Origin: Bacteroides cellulosilyticus
GTDB lineage: Bacteria; Bacteroidota; Bacteroidia; Bacteroidales; Bacteroidaceae
Assembly: GCF_020091405.1 (NCBI RefSeq)
Contig: NZ_CP081903.1
Coordinates: 4,960,501 to 5,024,500, forward strand
Direction: 5' to 3'
DNA length: 64,000 nucleotides
Below the pieces are notes generated by a model that worked only from the letters and a program-made list of their open reading frames with translations, had not been told where the DNA came from and searched no databases. The translations under genes and the position numbers were made by a program. Position 1 is the stretch's first letter; every line of letters starts with the position of its first letter. Positions 55,541 to 64,000 of the stretch are shown piece by piece.

Positions 55541-58500
55541 CTACTCTTTTTTCCTGCTGAATCGCTCCTGCAACTTCTGCATTAGCTCATAGAAATTCGG
55601 AATGTAGACTGTGGCAAGCAACGTATTCAGTGCCATACCGAATACTACTGCGGCTCCCAGTGCGATACGACTCTCCGCTCCCGCTCCTGAGGCAAAAAGC
55701 AATGGCATCACACCGAGTACAAACGCCAGCGATGTCATCAGGATAGGTCGCAAACGGATATGACCTGCTTGGAATGCTGCATCACGGATGGAGTTTCCCT
55801 CTGCGCGGAAATCGCGGGCGAACTCTACAATTAGAATACCATTCTTTGCGGACAGTGCCACAAGCAGGATAATACCGATTTGTGTATAGATGCTGACCGG
55901 TGTTCCCATTACCAGGCACCCGATCATTGCTCCCAGCAGTGCCACCGGCAGTCCCATAACCGCAGATACCGGACTCGTCCAACTCTCATATTGTGCTGCC
56001 AGTACCAGGAATGCAACCAGTAAGGCCATCAACAGTACAGTACTTGTGGTGGTTCCTGCCTGTGTTTCCTGATAGGCAACCGAAGTCCATTCGTAGCCAA
56101 ATTCATCTCCTAATTGTTCGCGGAAGAGCTCTTCCATTTGCTGAATCGCTTCTCCCGAACTGCTTCCCGGCATCACGTTGCAGGTGATGGATGCGGTGGA
56201 GTACATATTGTACCGGTTTATCTGGTCCATCCCCAGTTGCTCTTCCACTTTGGTGAAAGCTGAGAACGGCACCATCTCTCCTGCCGCATTCGGTACGCTC
56301 AGTTTCAATACATCATCAATAACCCGCTGTGCATGGTCTCGCGCACCAAGTTTCACTTGATAAATACGTCCGAATTCCACGAAATCATTCACGTAGGCAG
56401 CTCCCATATAGTACCCCAATGTGGTGAAAACACTGTTTAACGGAATGCCCATCAACTGTACCTTATCACGGTCGACATTCAAGAAATACTGCGGCACGTT
56501 AGCTTGGTATTGGCTGCTGACACTGGCCAATGCAGACTTTGTGTGATATGTTTCCATCAGTGCCTCTACAGCGCGTTGCATCTCTGTCGCACCCAGATTT
56601 TTCCGATCTTCCAATTGCAACTGCAATCCTCCTGTGGCACCCAGTCCGGGAATGGCCGGGGGAACCATGGCGAACACTTCCGCCTCCTGTATGCCGTATG
56701 CCTGCGCATTGAAACGGTTGACGATAGCCTGTGCGGTGTGTTCTTTGCCTTTGCGTTCATCCCAGTTTTTTAGAATCACGAAATAGGTTCCGGAGTTGCT
56801 CTGTTCCCCTCCGCCCATCACGGAGAAGCCGGATATGCCGATGTAGTTTTTCACTTCGGGATAGCTGTTGAGGATTTCATTGATTTCCCGTCCTACGGTT
56901 TCCGTCCGTTCCAAACTTGAGGCGGGCGGCAACTGCACAACAGCGAGGAAATATCCGTCATCTTCTTCGGGGATAAATGTACTGGGCCACTTGATGAACA
57001 GAATAACTGCCAGAGCCGTAAACACTGCATAAGACAAAAGTGCGGCGCCCGGACGTCGGAGTAACCAGCCTACGGTCCTGTCGTATACTCCCTGTGTCTT
57101 GTCGTACACAAAGTTGAATCCCCGGAAAAGTGGAGATTTGGCAGGTTTGGTAGGTTGCAATATCAGAGCACACAGTGCCGGAGTCAGTGTCAGCGAGTTT
57201 ATGCCACTCAATACGGTACTGGCGGCAATAGTCAGTGCAAATTGCTTGTAAAGTTGTCCCGAAATGCCGCTGATGAGCATTGTGGGGATGAATACGGCAA
57301 GCAACACCAGCACCACACCCACAATCGGGCCGGTAATCTCTCCCATCGCCTTGATGACTGCCTCCTGGGCACTGTATTGCCCGGTATCGAGCAATCGGCT
57401 CGAATTTTCTACCACCACAATGGCATCGTCCACCACAATGGCTACGGCAAGTATCAGTCCGAAAAGCGTCAGCGTGTTGATGGAGAATCCGAAGAGTGCC
57501 ATCACTGCCAGAGTACCGATGAGTGATACGGGAATGGTGATACACGGAATGATGACTGCTCGCCAGTTTTGCAGGAAGAGGAAAATAACGAGTACCACAA
57601 GTAAGGTCGTTTCCAGGAAAGTCACCAGCACTTCGTCCACCGAAGCATGAATGACATCTGTCGTATCCAGCGTCACACTATAATCTATACCTTGCGGAAA
57701 GGATTGCGACAGTTCCTGCATCTTGGCACGCACCCCTTTGGAGACATCCAGTGAGTTGGAACCGGGCTGCTGGTAGATGGCAATGGCGGCAGTTGGCTGT
57801 CCGTTCAGGCGTGAAACGACGTTGTAGGATGCCGAGCCGAGGTCGATGTGCGCCACATCTCTCAAGCGAAGCACCCGTCCGCCTGTTTCGGTGCGCAGAA
57901 TGATATTGCCGAACTCTTCGGGAGAAGAAAGTCGCCCTTTCACCGTAAGAGTGTATTGATAGGCGGGCGAACCACTGTTGCCGGAGGTTCCGGTTGCCGG
58001 CAGAGGTTGCCCGACGGTTCCGGCGCTGACTTCCACATTTTGCGCCTGTATGGCTTGGTACACATCGGATGCGGAAAGGTTACGGATACGCAGTGCTGCC
58101 GGGTCCAGCCAGATACGCATGGAGTAGTCGCCTGCTCCCATTACATTGACGGCGCCTACACCGGGCACGCGTGTCAACTGGTCGGCCAGGTTCAGTGTGG
58201 CATAATTACTGAGGTAAAGTCCGTCGTACTCCTTATTATCTGACGTCATTGTGAGGAACATGACGATGTTCGATGACTGTTTCTGCACCGTCACTCCCTG
58301 TACTACCACCGGTGTCGGCAAGGAAGCCTGCGCCACACTGACACGGTTCTGCACCTGTACGGTCGCCATGTCGATATCTGTTCCAACAGCGAAGGTGATG
58401 GTCAGCGAATAAGCACCGGATGAAGAAGAATTGGATGACATATAAAGCATGCCGTCTACACCGTTTACCTGCTGTTCGATAGGAATACCTACGGTTTGTG

Positions 58501-58675
58501 CCACCGTCTGAGCATTGGCTCCCGGATATACGGCGCTGACCTGTACGGTTGGCGGAGTAATTTCTGGATACTGCGCGATAGGCAGTATGCCCAGAGTGAC
58601 CAATCCTGCCACTACAATCAGTAGCGCCAACACAGTAGCGAAAATGGGGCGGTTTATGAAGAATTTTGAAAACAT
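55541..58675 (-). CDS. RND multidrug efflux transporter, HAE1 (AcrB-like) subunit
   Basis: 1044 residues, the usual AcrB length. N-terminus [20 protein letters not shown], twelve expected membrane helices, and the proton-relay aspartates in [20 protein letters not shown] (TM4). Large periplasmic loops after TM1 and TM7 carry porter and docking domains. It works as a trimer with the adaptor and outer-membrane channel encoded upstream (58714-59832 and 59860-61332). Substrates (drugs, dyes, bile salts) are inferred only from the family. Confidence 0.95.
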   Translation of the reverse strand: MFSKFFINRPIFATVLALLIVVAGLVTLGILPIAQYPEITPPTVQVSAVYPGANAQTVAQTVGIPIEQQVNGVDGMLYMSSNSSSSGAYSLTITFAVGTDIDMATVQVQNRVSVAQASLPTPVVVQGVTVQKQSSNIVMFLTMTSDNKEYDGLYLSNYATLNLADQLTRVPGVGAVNVMGAGDYSMRIWLDPAALRIRNLSASDVYQAIQAQNVEVSAGTVGQPLPATGTSGNSGSPAYQYTLTVKGRLSSPEEFGNIILRTETGGRVLRLRDVAHIDLGSASYNVVSRLNGQPTAAIAIYQQPGSNSLDVSKGVRAKMQELSQSFPQGIDYSVTLDTTDVIHASVDEVLVTFLETTLLVVLVIFLFLQNWRAVIIPCITIPVSLIGTLAVMALFGFSINTLTLFGLILAVAIVVDDAIVVVENSSRLLDTGQYSAQEAVIKAMGEITGPIVGVVLVLLAVFIPTMLISGISGQLYKQFALTIAASTVLSGINSLTLTPALCALILQPTKPAKSPLFRGFNFVYDKTQGVYDRTVGWLLRRPGAALLSYAVFTALAVILFIKWPSTFIPEEDDGYFLAVVQLPPASSLERTETVGREINEILNSYPEVKNYIGISGFSVMGGGEQSNSGTYFVILKNWDERKGKEHTAQAIVNRFNAQAYGIQEAEVFAMVPPAIPGLGATGGLQLQLEDRKNLGATEMQRAVEALMETYHTKSALASVSSQYQANVPQYFLNVDRDKVQLMGIPLNSVFTTLGYYMGAAYVNDFVEFGRIYQVKLGARDHAQRVIDDVLKLSVPNAAGEMVPFSAFTKVEEQLGMDQINRYNMYSTASITCNVMPGSSSGEAIQQMEELFREQLGDEFGYEWTSVAYQETQAGTTTSTVLLMALLVAFLVLAAQYESWTSPVSAVMGLPVALLGAMIGCLVMGTPVSIYTQIGIILLVALSAKNGILIVEFARDFRAEGNSIRDAAFQAGHIRLRPILMTSLAFVLGVMPLLFASGAGAESRIALGAAVVFGMALNTLLATVYIPNFYELMQKLQERFSRKKE

Positions 58676-58713
58676 GAATGTTAGGGTTTAGTTGTTAACT
58701 ATTTAGTTGTTAA

Positions 58714-59832
58714 TTATTTGCTGATAGGTTTAACCCTCATCCCTTCCCGCACTTTCATCAGCGCTTTAGTCACGTAACGTTCTTTAGGAGAGAGTCCGCC
58801 GGTCACTTGCCGGAGAGTGTCATCTATCAGTTGTCCCACCTCGATGTGGCGATAACGAACCATATCGGAGTCATTCACTATGTACACGTATTTTCCTAAT
58901 TGGTCGGTGCCGATGGAGGCTTCTGAAACGAGTACCGCCTGACTTTCTTTGCCGTATGGCAAAGTGATGCTGACATAGAGTCCGCTTTTCAATAATCCTT
59001 TTGGGTTATCCAGCCGGGCACGCAGGTTTAAGGTTCCGGTGTTCAGGTCTACATTGGGTGCAAAGTAATCTAATGTAGCGGGATAAGGCTGTATACCGTT
59101 CTCACCAAGGTTGACGGTGACTTGTCCCGGTAGTGTGTCCTTTTGTTGGGATTCTCCTTGTTGCATCAGCATGGCAAGCCATTGATTGTCAGCAATATTA
59201 AAGTAGGTATACAACTGGTCATCCTTATAGATCGTGGCAAGCGTGACGGGTTGCACACTGCCACCTACATAACTGCCCACATCGACTTGATTCCGGCTGA
59301 CAGTTCCGTCAAACGGCGCCCGGACTGTGCAGTAACCCAGATTCGTGCGTGCCGTATTCAGCGCAGCTTCGGCATTGCTGACTGCCGCTTGCGAAGTGGC
59401 GACATTCGATTTTGACTGTAACACCTGTATCTGGCTTACAGCATCGCTTTTCACAGCTTCCAGCATACGGGCATAGTTGTTCTGGGCATATTCCAGATTG
59501 GCTCGGGCGGTGTTCAGTTCCGCTTCCGCCTGTTCCACATTGTCCTGGTAAATAGTGGGTTCGATGACAAACAACACCTGCCCTTTCCGGACTCTGCTTC
59601 CCGGAGCATAGGCGATAGTTTGCAGGGTCCCGTTCACCCGTGCCACCAGGTCAACGGTCTTTTCCGAACTCAGATAGCCCGGATACTCTTTAGTCAGTGT
59701 GATGTCTTTCACCACCGGACTGGCTACGCTTATCTCCGGAACGGGCATCGCTCCGCGCGCTGCTTCTTTTTTGTCCCCACACCCCGTCAGCAACGGAATC
59801 AGCGTGAGGATGATGTACATTTTATTTTTCAT
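58714..59832 (-). CDS. RND periplasmic adaptor (membrane fusion protein)
   Basis: 372 residues. Lipoprotein signal LTLIPLLTGCGDKKEAARGA with a lipobox Cys near residue 18. Lipoyl half-motif VDLVARVNGTLQTIAYAPGS, an alpha-helical hairpin (about 95-160), second lipoyl half VRAPFDGTVSRNQVDVGSYV, and beta-barrel/MP domains. It links the inner-membrane pump to the outer-membrane channel. It lies 27 bp after the channel gene and 38 bp before the pump gene. Confidence 0.95.
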   Translation of the reverse strand: MKNKMYIILTLIPLLTGCGDKKEAARGAMPVPEISVASPVVKDITLTKEYPGYLSSEKTVDLVARVNGTLQTIAYAPGSRVRKGQVLFVIEPTIYQDNVEQAEAELNTARANLEYAQNNYARMLEAVKSDAVSQIQVLQSKSNVATSQAAVSNAEAALNTARTNLGYCTVRAPFDGTVSRNQVDVGSYVGGSVQPVTLATIYKDDQLYTYFNIADNQWLAMLMQQGESQQKDTLPGQVTVNLGENGIQPYPATLDYFAPNVDLNTGTLNLRARLDNPKGLLKSGLYVSITLPYGKESQAVLVSEASIGTDQLGKYVYIVNDSDMVRYRHIEVGQLIDDTLRQVTGGLSPKERYVTKALMKVREGMRVKPISK

Positions 59833-59859
59833 ATATGGTTATGGTTTAGGAATTATTAC

Positions 59860-61332
59860 TCAGTTCTCTTTATATCCTCCTCCCAGTGCCTGGTACAATG
59901 ACACCAGATACAGCAGTGAACTACCCTCCGCCTGCGTCAACTGGTTTTCGTACGTCAGTAGCGAACGGAGTGCATCCAGTACATTCTGGAAAGGGCTAAG
60001 TCCCTGTTTATAAAGCTCCAGAGAGAGTTTCAGCGTCTCTTGTCCCTGATTTCGTACTTCCCGGAGGGCGACAATCTGCTTGATGGAATTCCGGTAATTA
60101 TTCATCGCATTATCCGTTTCCTGTACGGCGGTGAGCACGGTTTCGTTGAAGTTATGCACCGCTTCATCCAGTTGCGCACGTGCCTGTTTGGTAGCATTCA
60201 CCAGCTTTGTTCCGCTGAACAGTGTCCAACTGAGGGTTGGGGCAATTTCAAACGTCATGCTTTTCCGCCTGGTCAGGTCTTTCAGATCCCGGGCGGCATA
60301 TCCTACAGATCCTTTCAGGAATACTTGTGGCAGCCAGTCGCTTTTGCTGGCTCCCAATAGTGCAGCTTGTGCGTTAACCAGTCTCTCAGCCTGACGCACA
60401 TCCGGACGACGGAGCAATAAATCAGCGGGTAATCCTACTCCGACGGGTTCCATGTAGTCGGGCAACTTTCCGATTCTTTCCAATGTAGGGCGTATTTCCT
60501 GCGGATAGGTTCCCAGCAGAATAGCCAGTGAGTTGATGTATTGGCTGATTCCGGATTCCAGTTGCGGAACAGATGCTTTAGTGCTGAAATACACCGACTT
60601 AGCCTGTGCTACATCTAGTTTCGATACAAGTCCCGTGTTGTAGCGTACTTCGGTGATGTTGAGCACTTCCTCCTGCGTTCGGCAGTTATGCATTACCACT
60701 TGCAGTTCCTGCTGTAGCTCCCGCAAGTTGATGTAGGCCGAAGCGACTTGTGCACATAGGGATATCTGTACGGAGATGTACTCTTCACGGCTGGCTTGGA
60801 ATGTTTCCCGTTGTGCCTTCACCCGTTGCCGGATGCTTCCGAATATATCCAGTTCCCAACTGGCATTGAGCGACGCATCATAATAATGCGTGATGGATTG
60901 GGGCAATTCGGTAGTGTTGCCACTGCTTTGCTGGCGGAGCCATCCGCCATTTAAAGTAATAGAAGGGAAAAAATAACTGCGCTCCATCCGTAGGCTGGCA
61001 CGTGCCTGTTCCATGCGGTCTATAGCTGCAAGTACGGAATAGTTTTCGCCGGATGCCACGCTGATAAGCGAGTCCAGCACCGGGTCGTTGAATGCTTTCC
61101 ACCACTGGTCGTCTACCGGTAATATTTGTCCGCTGAATAAGTTGTCATTCGCGGATGCCATGGTAGAATTAGCGGTTCCTGCGGAAGTAGGGACCGTTTT
61201 AGAGTTCGGAACCACCGTATTCCCCCAGCCTCGGGGCAACGGTTTTTCCAGATAACGGTTGCCATTCTGTGCCGTGACGGCGGAACATAGGCACGATAAG
61301 AGCAGCACGCTGCCCCAAGCTTTAATCTTCAT
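59860..61332 (-). CDS. RND outer-membrane channel, OprM/NodT type
   Basis: 490 residues from the ATG at 61332 (signal peptide MKIKAWGSVLLLSCLCSAVT). TolC-fold repeats are seen in the paired segments ASAYINLRELQQELQVVMHN, GLVSKLDVAQAKSVYF and VGLPADLLLRRPDVRQAERL, typical of NodT-family channels. An in-frame ATG at 61365 would add 11 residues before the signal peptide; the frame stays open to 61512, without support. First gene of the efflux operon; the 22-bp repeat array begins about 190 bp upstream. Confidence 0.92.
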   Translation of the reverse strand: MKIKAWGSVLLLSCLCSAVTAQNGNRYLEKPLPRGWGNTVVPNSKTVPTSAGTANSTMASANDNLFSGQILPVDDQWWKAFNDPVLDSLISVASGENYSVLAAIDRMEQARASLRMERSYFFPSITLNGGWLRQQSSGNTTELPQSITHYYDASLNASWELDIFGSIRQRVKAQRETFQASREEYISVQISLCAQVASAYINLRELQQELQVVMHNCRTQEEVLNITEVRYNTGLVSKLDVAQAKSVYFSTKASVPQLESGISQYINSLAILLGTYPQEIRPTLERIGKLPDYMEPVGVGLPADLLLRRPDVRQAERLVNAQAALLGASKSDWLPQVFLKGSVGYAARDLKDLTRRKSMTFEIAPTLSWTLFSGTKLVNATKQARAQLDEAVHNFNETVLTAVQETDNAMNNYRNSIKQIVALREVRNQGQETLKLSLELYKQGLSPFQNVLDALRSLLTYENQLTQAEGSSLLYLVSLYQALGGGYKEN

Positions 61333-61522
61333 AGGTTTAGGTTGTTTTTGTGATACAGGCTTCATAACAACCTGGAACTCTATTTGTTTAGAGAAGATTA
61401 GGGAGGTATAATGGGATTCTGGCAGATGAATGTGGGTTGGTGTGGGTGATCTATAATTGAAGAAATGAATTAAAGATTGCTGATAAACTTTTGATAGATT
61501 ATTGGTAATCAATAGATTGTAT

Positions 61523-61698
61523 TTACCGAGTATTTACTACAGAGTGTAAAAGCATTTACTTCAGGATGTAACGACCTTTACCGCCTATTGTAACGACTTT
61601 TACCTCCTATTGTAACGACCTTTACCTCGGCATGTAAATGGAGTTACCGTGCGGGGTTAACAAAGTTACCATTTGGGGTAAACAGAATTTTCATGAAG
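61523..61698. repeat. 22-bp phased repeat array upstream of the efflux operon
   Basis: Seven units start at 61545, 61567, 61589, 61611, 61633, 61655 and 61677, exactly 22 bp apart; a half-conserved unit starts at 61523. The core is TGTAACGACCTTTACC (best in units 2-4), with GTAA and TTAC as inverted halves six bp apart. The outer units keep mainly TTTACT or GTTACC at the same offset. The spacing is about two helical turns, so sites face the same side of DNA. This looks like an operator array for the efflux operon. Confidence 0.75.
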
Positions 61699-61864
61699 GG
61701 AAACGATTGTGTACTTGTATAGTGTGTCTTTTCCTAATTTAGCTAGACGCTTTTTCTGTTTATAAACGATATCAGTAGACGGTTCTTTAGAATATTGTAC
61801 TGATCCAGTAGTCACTTCTTCCGAAGTCATGCTGATATAGTATACACAGCAAAGTTCTTTTTTA

Positions 61865-61903
61865 CCAATAGGAGAAAAATAATTTAGTAATAGGCTAATA
61901 ATA
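61865..61903 (+). repeat. Dispersed 39-bp intergenic repeat, copy 2
   Basis: Begins CCAATAGGAGAAAAATAATT and matches the reverse complement of 552-590 except at three positions. It lies in the 674-bp gap 61333-62006, between the 22-bp array and the terminator at 61951. The stretch 61699-61864 holds nothing else I recognise. Confidence 0.6.
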
Positions 61904-61950
61904 AATTGGAAAATAAATTATCATTTATTTGTATATTGAAAACATAAAAA

Positions 61951-61978
61951 GCCCCTGCAAATAAAAACTTACAGGGGC
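61951..61978 (-). terminator. Terminator after the zinc-ribbon gene
   Basis: GCCCCTG pairs with CAGGGGC over a 14-nt AT-rich loop, followed on the minus strand by TTTTTATG; 28 bp beyond the stop of the gene at 62007. Confidence 0.75.
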
Positions 61979-62006
61979 AGACATTTCTTTTTGAGTAACT
62001 TATGGA

Positions 62007-62825
62007 TTATTCCGCAGTCTTTCTTCTTCTCGTTGTCTTTTCCTTTACCTCTTCCTTGTGTTCGAGGGTTACACCAGCCAATTCCGGGTCAATCATGATA
62101 CGTCCGCAATATTCGCAAACGATGATTTTCTTACGAGAACGGATATCCAATTGTCTCTGGGGCGGGATTTTGTTGAAGCAACCACCACAAGCGTCACGTT
62201 GTACATATACAATACCCAATCCGTTGCGAGAGTTCTTACGAATACGCTTGAAAGATTGGAGCAAGCGCGGTTCGATCTTAGTTTCAAGTTCTTTGGCTTT
62301 GTCTCTCAGCTTTTCTTCTTCTTGCTTAGTTTCAGAAATGATTTCGTCCAGTTCGTTCTTCTTAACGTCCAGGTCTTTCTGTCTTTCATCCAACGCTTCT
62401 GTGCTCTTTGCAGCTTCAGCAGATTTCTCCTGTTCCTGTGCAGCAAACTCTTTGATTCTCTTATCGCAAAGCTCCATTTCCAGAGTCTGGAATTCGATTT
62501 CTTTGCTCAGGAAGTCGTACTCACGGTTGTTGCGTACATTCTCCTGTTGTTCCTTGTATTTTGCGATAGAAGCTTTTGAAGTTTCAATCTCCACTCTCTT
62601 GGTAGCGATAGCCGATTTCAGTTCGGCTACTTCTGCCTTAATTCTGTCGATACGAGTGCTCAGACCGGCGATTTCATCTTCCAAGTCCTGTACTTCCAGC
62701 GGAAGTTCACCTCTTAAAGTCTTGATTTCATCAATCTTAGACAACATAGTCTGCAACTGGAACAGGGCTTTCAACTTCTGTTCCACGGTCAATTCCTGAG
62801 GATCTTTTTTTGCTTCTTTAGCCAT
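62007..62825 (-). CDS. Coiled-coil protein with C-terminal C4 zinc ribbon
   Basis: 272 residues. Residues about 15-190 are a long charged coiled coil (GLSTRIDRIKAEVAELKSAI; EQEKSAEAAKSTEALDERQK). The end has a zinc ribbon with pairs CGGC and CEYC, around PPQRQLDIRSRKKIIVC. This is the CT398/DUF164-like layout, found in many bacteria and often next to a Nif3 gene, as here (5-bp gap). Function is not established; a role in flagellar or secretion control is described only for distant homologues. The last residues are Lys/Arg-rich. Confidence 0.88.
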   Translation of the reverse strand: MAKEAKKDPQELTVEQKLKALFQLQTMLSKIDEIKTLRGELPLEVQDLEDEIAGLSTRIDRIKAEVAELKSAIATKRVEIETSKASIAKYKEQQENVRNNREYDFLSKEIEFQTLEMELCDKRIKEFAAQEQEKSAEAAKSTEALDERQKDLDVKKNELDEIISETKQEEEKLRDKAKELETKIEPRLLQSFKRIRKNSRNGLGIVYVQRDACGGCFNKIPPQRQLDIRSRKKIIVCEYCGRIMIDPELAGVTLEHKEEVKEKTTRRRKTAE

Positions 62826-62830
62826 TTTAC

Positions 62831-63925
62831 TTATAAATATTTTATGGGGTTGGTATTCACTTTACACTGTTGCAGCGCAAGGTTAGGAAACAACTCCCGG
62901 ATTATTGTATAGAATATTTCTTTTGTATATTGTTCGCTTTCGTAATGTCCTATCTCTGCCAACAGAATATCCATATCGTGTCCGAAGTAATCGTGATACT
63001 TGATTTCTCCGGTGATGAACACGTCTGCGCCGTTGCGTATGGCAAGCGGCATCAGGAATGCTCCGGCTCCTCCACACAGTGCCACGGTCTGTATTTCACG
63101 CCCGGTCAGCTTGTTATGCTTCAGACAGCCCACTTCAAAGGTCTTCTTGATGCGTTTCAGGAACTCCAACTCCGTTTCCGGTGTTTCCAGTTCTCCGATA
63201 ACTCCTGCCCCAGCCTGTGTCCAGCTATTCTGCAAAGGATATAAGTCGAATGCAGGTTCCTCATACGGATGGGCACTCAGTAGAGCTTTGATAACTTCCG
63301 ATTTCTTGTAGGCAGGTAATACGGTTTCTACCCGCACTTCCTTTTCCGTATGCAACTCTCCGATGCTTCCACAGAACGGGTGGCTACCCTCCTGAGCGCG
63401 GAAAGTTCCCTCTCCTTCTACATTGTAGCTGCATGCGTCGTAGTTTCCTATGCAACCGCATCCGGCTGCAAACAAAGCTTTACGAACATCTTCCGCCTGT
63501 GCTGTGGGTACAAAAGTCACCAATTTTACCAAAGCATTCTCTTTGGCTTCCAGCACGCGTACATCACTCAATCCTATTTTCTCGGCAATCTTGAAGTTCA
63601 CACCTCCCGGAGCATTGTCCAGATTGGTATGTGCTGAGTAGATCACGATATCATTCTTGATTGCTTTCATGATACAACGCTCTACATAGTCCCTGCCCGT
63701 GATGGATTTATACCCTTTGAATATCAGCGGATGATGGGATATGACAAGATTGTACCCTAACGCAATCGCCTCGTCCAGCACGGCTTCAGTGACGTCAAGA
63801 CACAACAAAGCCCCTGTTGCTTCCGCTTCTGTCAATCCGATTTGCAGGCCGGCATTATCAAATCCGTCTTGCAATGGCAGAGGCGCGAACCGTTCAAGGG
63901 CGCTTACTATCTCCTTAATTCTCAT
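62831..63925 (-). CDS. Nif3-like dinuclear metal-centre protein
   Basis: 364 residues. Family metal ligands are seen in VISHHPLIF, SAHTNLDNAPGGVNFK and GHYESEQYT. A middle insertion (about 130-235; VKLVTFVPTAQAEDVRKALF, SAHPYEEPAFDLYPL) is the PII/CutA-like domain of the longer YqfO-type members. These proteins form hexameric toroids with two metals per site. They are sometimes named GTP cyclohydrolase I type 2, but activity is uncertain. First gene of the pair; -7 box TATATTTG at 63956-63949. Confidence 0.92.
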   Translation of the reverse strand: MRIKEIVSALERFAPLPLQDGFDNAGLQIGLTEAEATGALLCLDVTEAVLDEAIALGYNLVISHHPLIFKGYKSITGRDYVERCIMKAIKNDIVIYSAHTNLDNAPGGVNFKIAEKIGLSDVRVLEAKENALVKLVTFVPTAQAEDVRKALFAAGCGCIGNYDACSYNVEGEGTFRAQEGSHPFCGSIGELHTEKEVRVETVLPAYKKSEVIKALLSAHPYEEPAFDLYPLQNSWTQAGAGVIGELETPETELEFLKRIKKTFEVGCLKHNKLTGREIQTVALCGGAGAFLMPLAIRNGADVFITGEIKYHDYFGHDMDILLAEIGHYESEQYTKEIFYTIIRELFPNLALQQCKVNTNPIKYL

Positions 63926-63948
63926 TATGTGAATAGAAAATTTCGGTG

Positions 63949-63956
63949 CAAATATA
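63949..63956 (-). promoter_or_regulatory. -7 box for the nif3-like/zinc-ribbon pair
   Basis: TATATTTG on the minus strand, 23 bp before the ATG at 63925. Confidence 0.45.
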
Positions 63957-64000
63957 GTAAAAATGCACTGAATAACTGTTTGTTTTACTCTTTTTTTATA

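Noticed and set aside
56958..57545. 195-codon minus-strand ORF inside the RND pump gene
   Set aside because: Out-of-frame shadow of a highly conserved 1044-codon gene; no independent features.
61545..61698. CRISPR array reading of the 22-bp repeats
   Set aside because: Units are contiguous with no unique spacers and diverge at the edges; no cas genes are present.

Overview
The window reads as chromosomal DNA of a Bacteroides-type gut bacterium (Bacteroidota). The signs are: repeated matches to the Bacteroides promoter form (-33 TTG, about 19-21 bp, -7 TAnnTTTG, e.g. 19496-19526 and 41570-41599); few Shine-Dalgarno sequences; a complete bat (Bacteroides aerotolerance) operon; a DUF4295 gene behind rpmB-rpmG; a degenerate ISAon1-like transposase; and several AT-rich intergenic palindromes of the kind scattered through these genomes. 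I cannot name the species.

Layout. 1-3400 (minus): the start of a cation/proton antiporter, then a histidine kinase and a sigma54-type response regulator. 3578-8135 (plus): a broken LpxH-like phosphoesterase, a glycosyltransferase, ppk1 and ppx. 8132-12841 (minus): tamB. 12832-18003 (plus): tsaD, pncC, rpmB-rpmG-DUF4295, ftsY-rimO and a small HU protein. 18035-19336: a protein joining an HU domain, a membrane span and LysM. 19600-28232: moxR, a DUF58 gene, a membrane protein gene and batA-E. 28431-29917: a small HTH protein and a universal stress protein. 30225-34035 (minus): a TPR protein and gyrA. 34369-41541 (plus): clpC, htpG and a patatin/barrel protein. 41617-42560: two tRNA-Arg genes and an insertion-sequence remnant. 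42640-48783: dapA, ligA, trmD (plus), pyrK-pyrD and an XRE regulator. 48784-50035: a gene-free, very AT-rich stretch. 50036-51840 (minus): holA and AMP nucleosidase. 51936-55475 (plus): a sensor kinase, a pseudokinase and an HsdR-N-like nuclease gene. 55541-61332 (minus): an RND efflux operon. 62007-63925 (minus): a zinc-ribbon coiled-coil protein and a Nif3 protein.

Most genes are conserved housekeeping or envelope functions: polyphosphate turnover, outer-membrane assembly, tRNA and ribosome maturation, protein quality control, pyrimidine and lysine synthesis, and replication.

The parts that ordinary annotation does not explain are: (1) seven to eight 22-bp phased repeats just upstream of the RND efflux operon; (2) the XRE regulator with a consensus promoter and five TTACAATTGTA-like palindromes spread over its AT-rich upstream region; (3) an intact kinase that has lost most of its sensor, overlapping a sensor-rich kinase that has lost its catalytic residues; (4) the HU-membrane-LysM protein, which could link nucleoid and cell wall; and (5) several families of palindromic or dispersed intergenic repeats, one of which seems to carry promoters. 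No CRISPR array, prophage or rRNA was seen.
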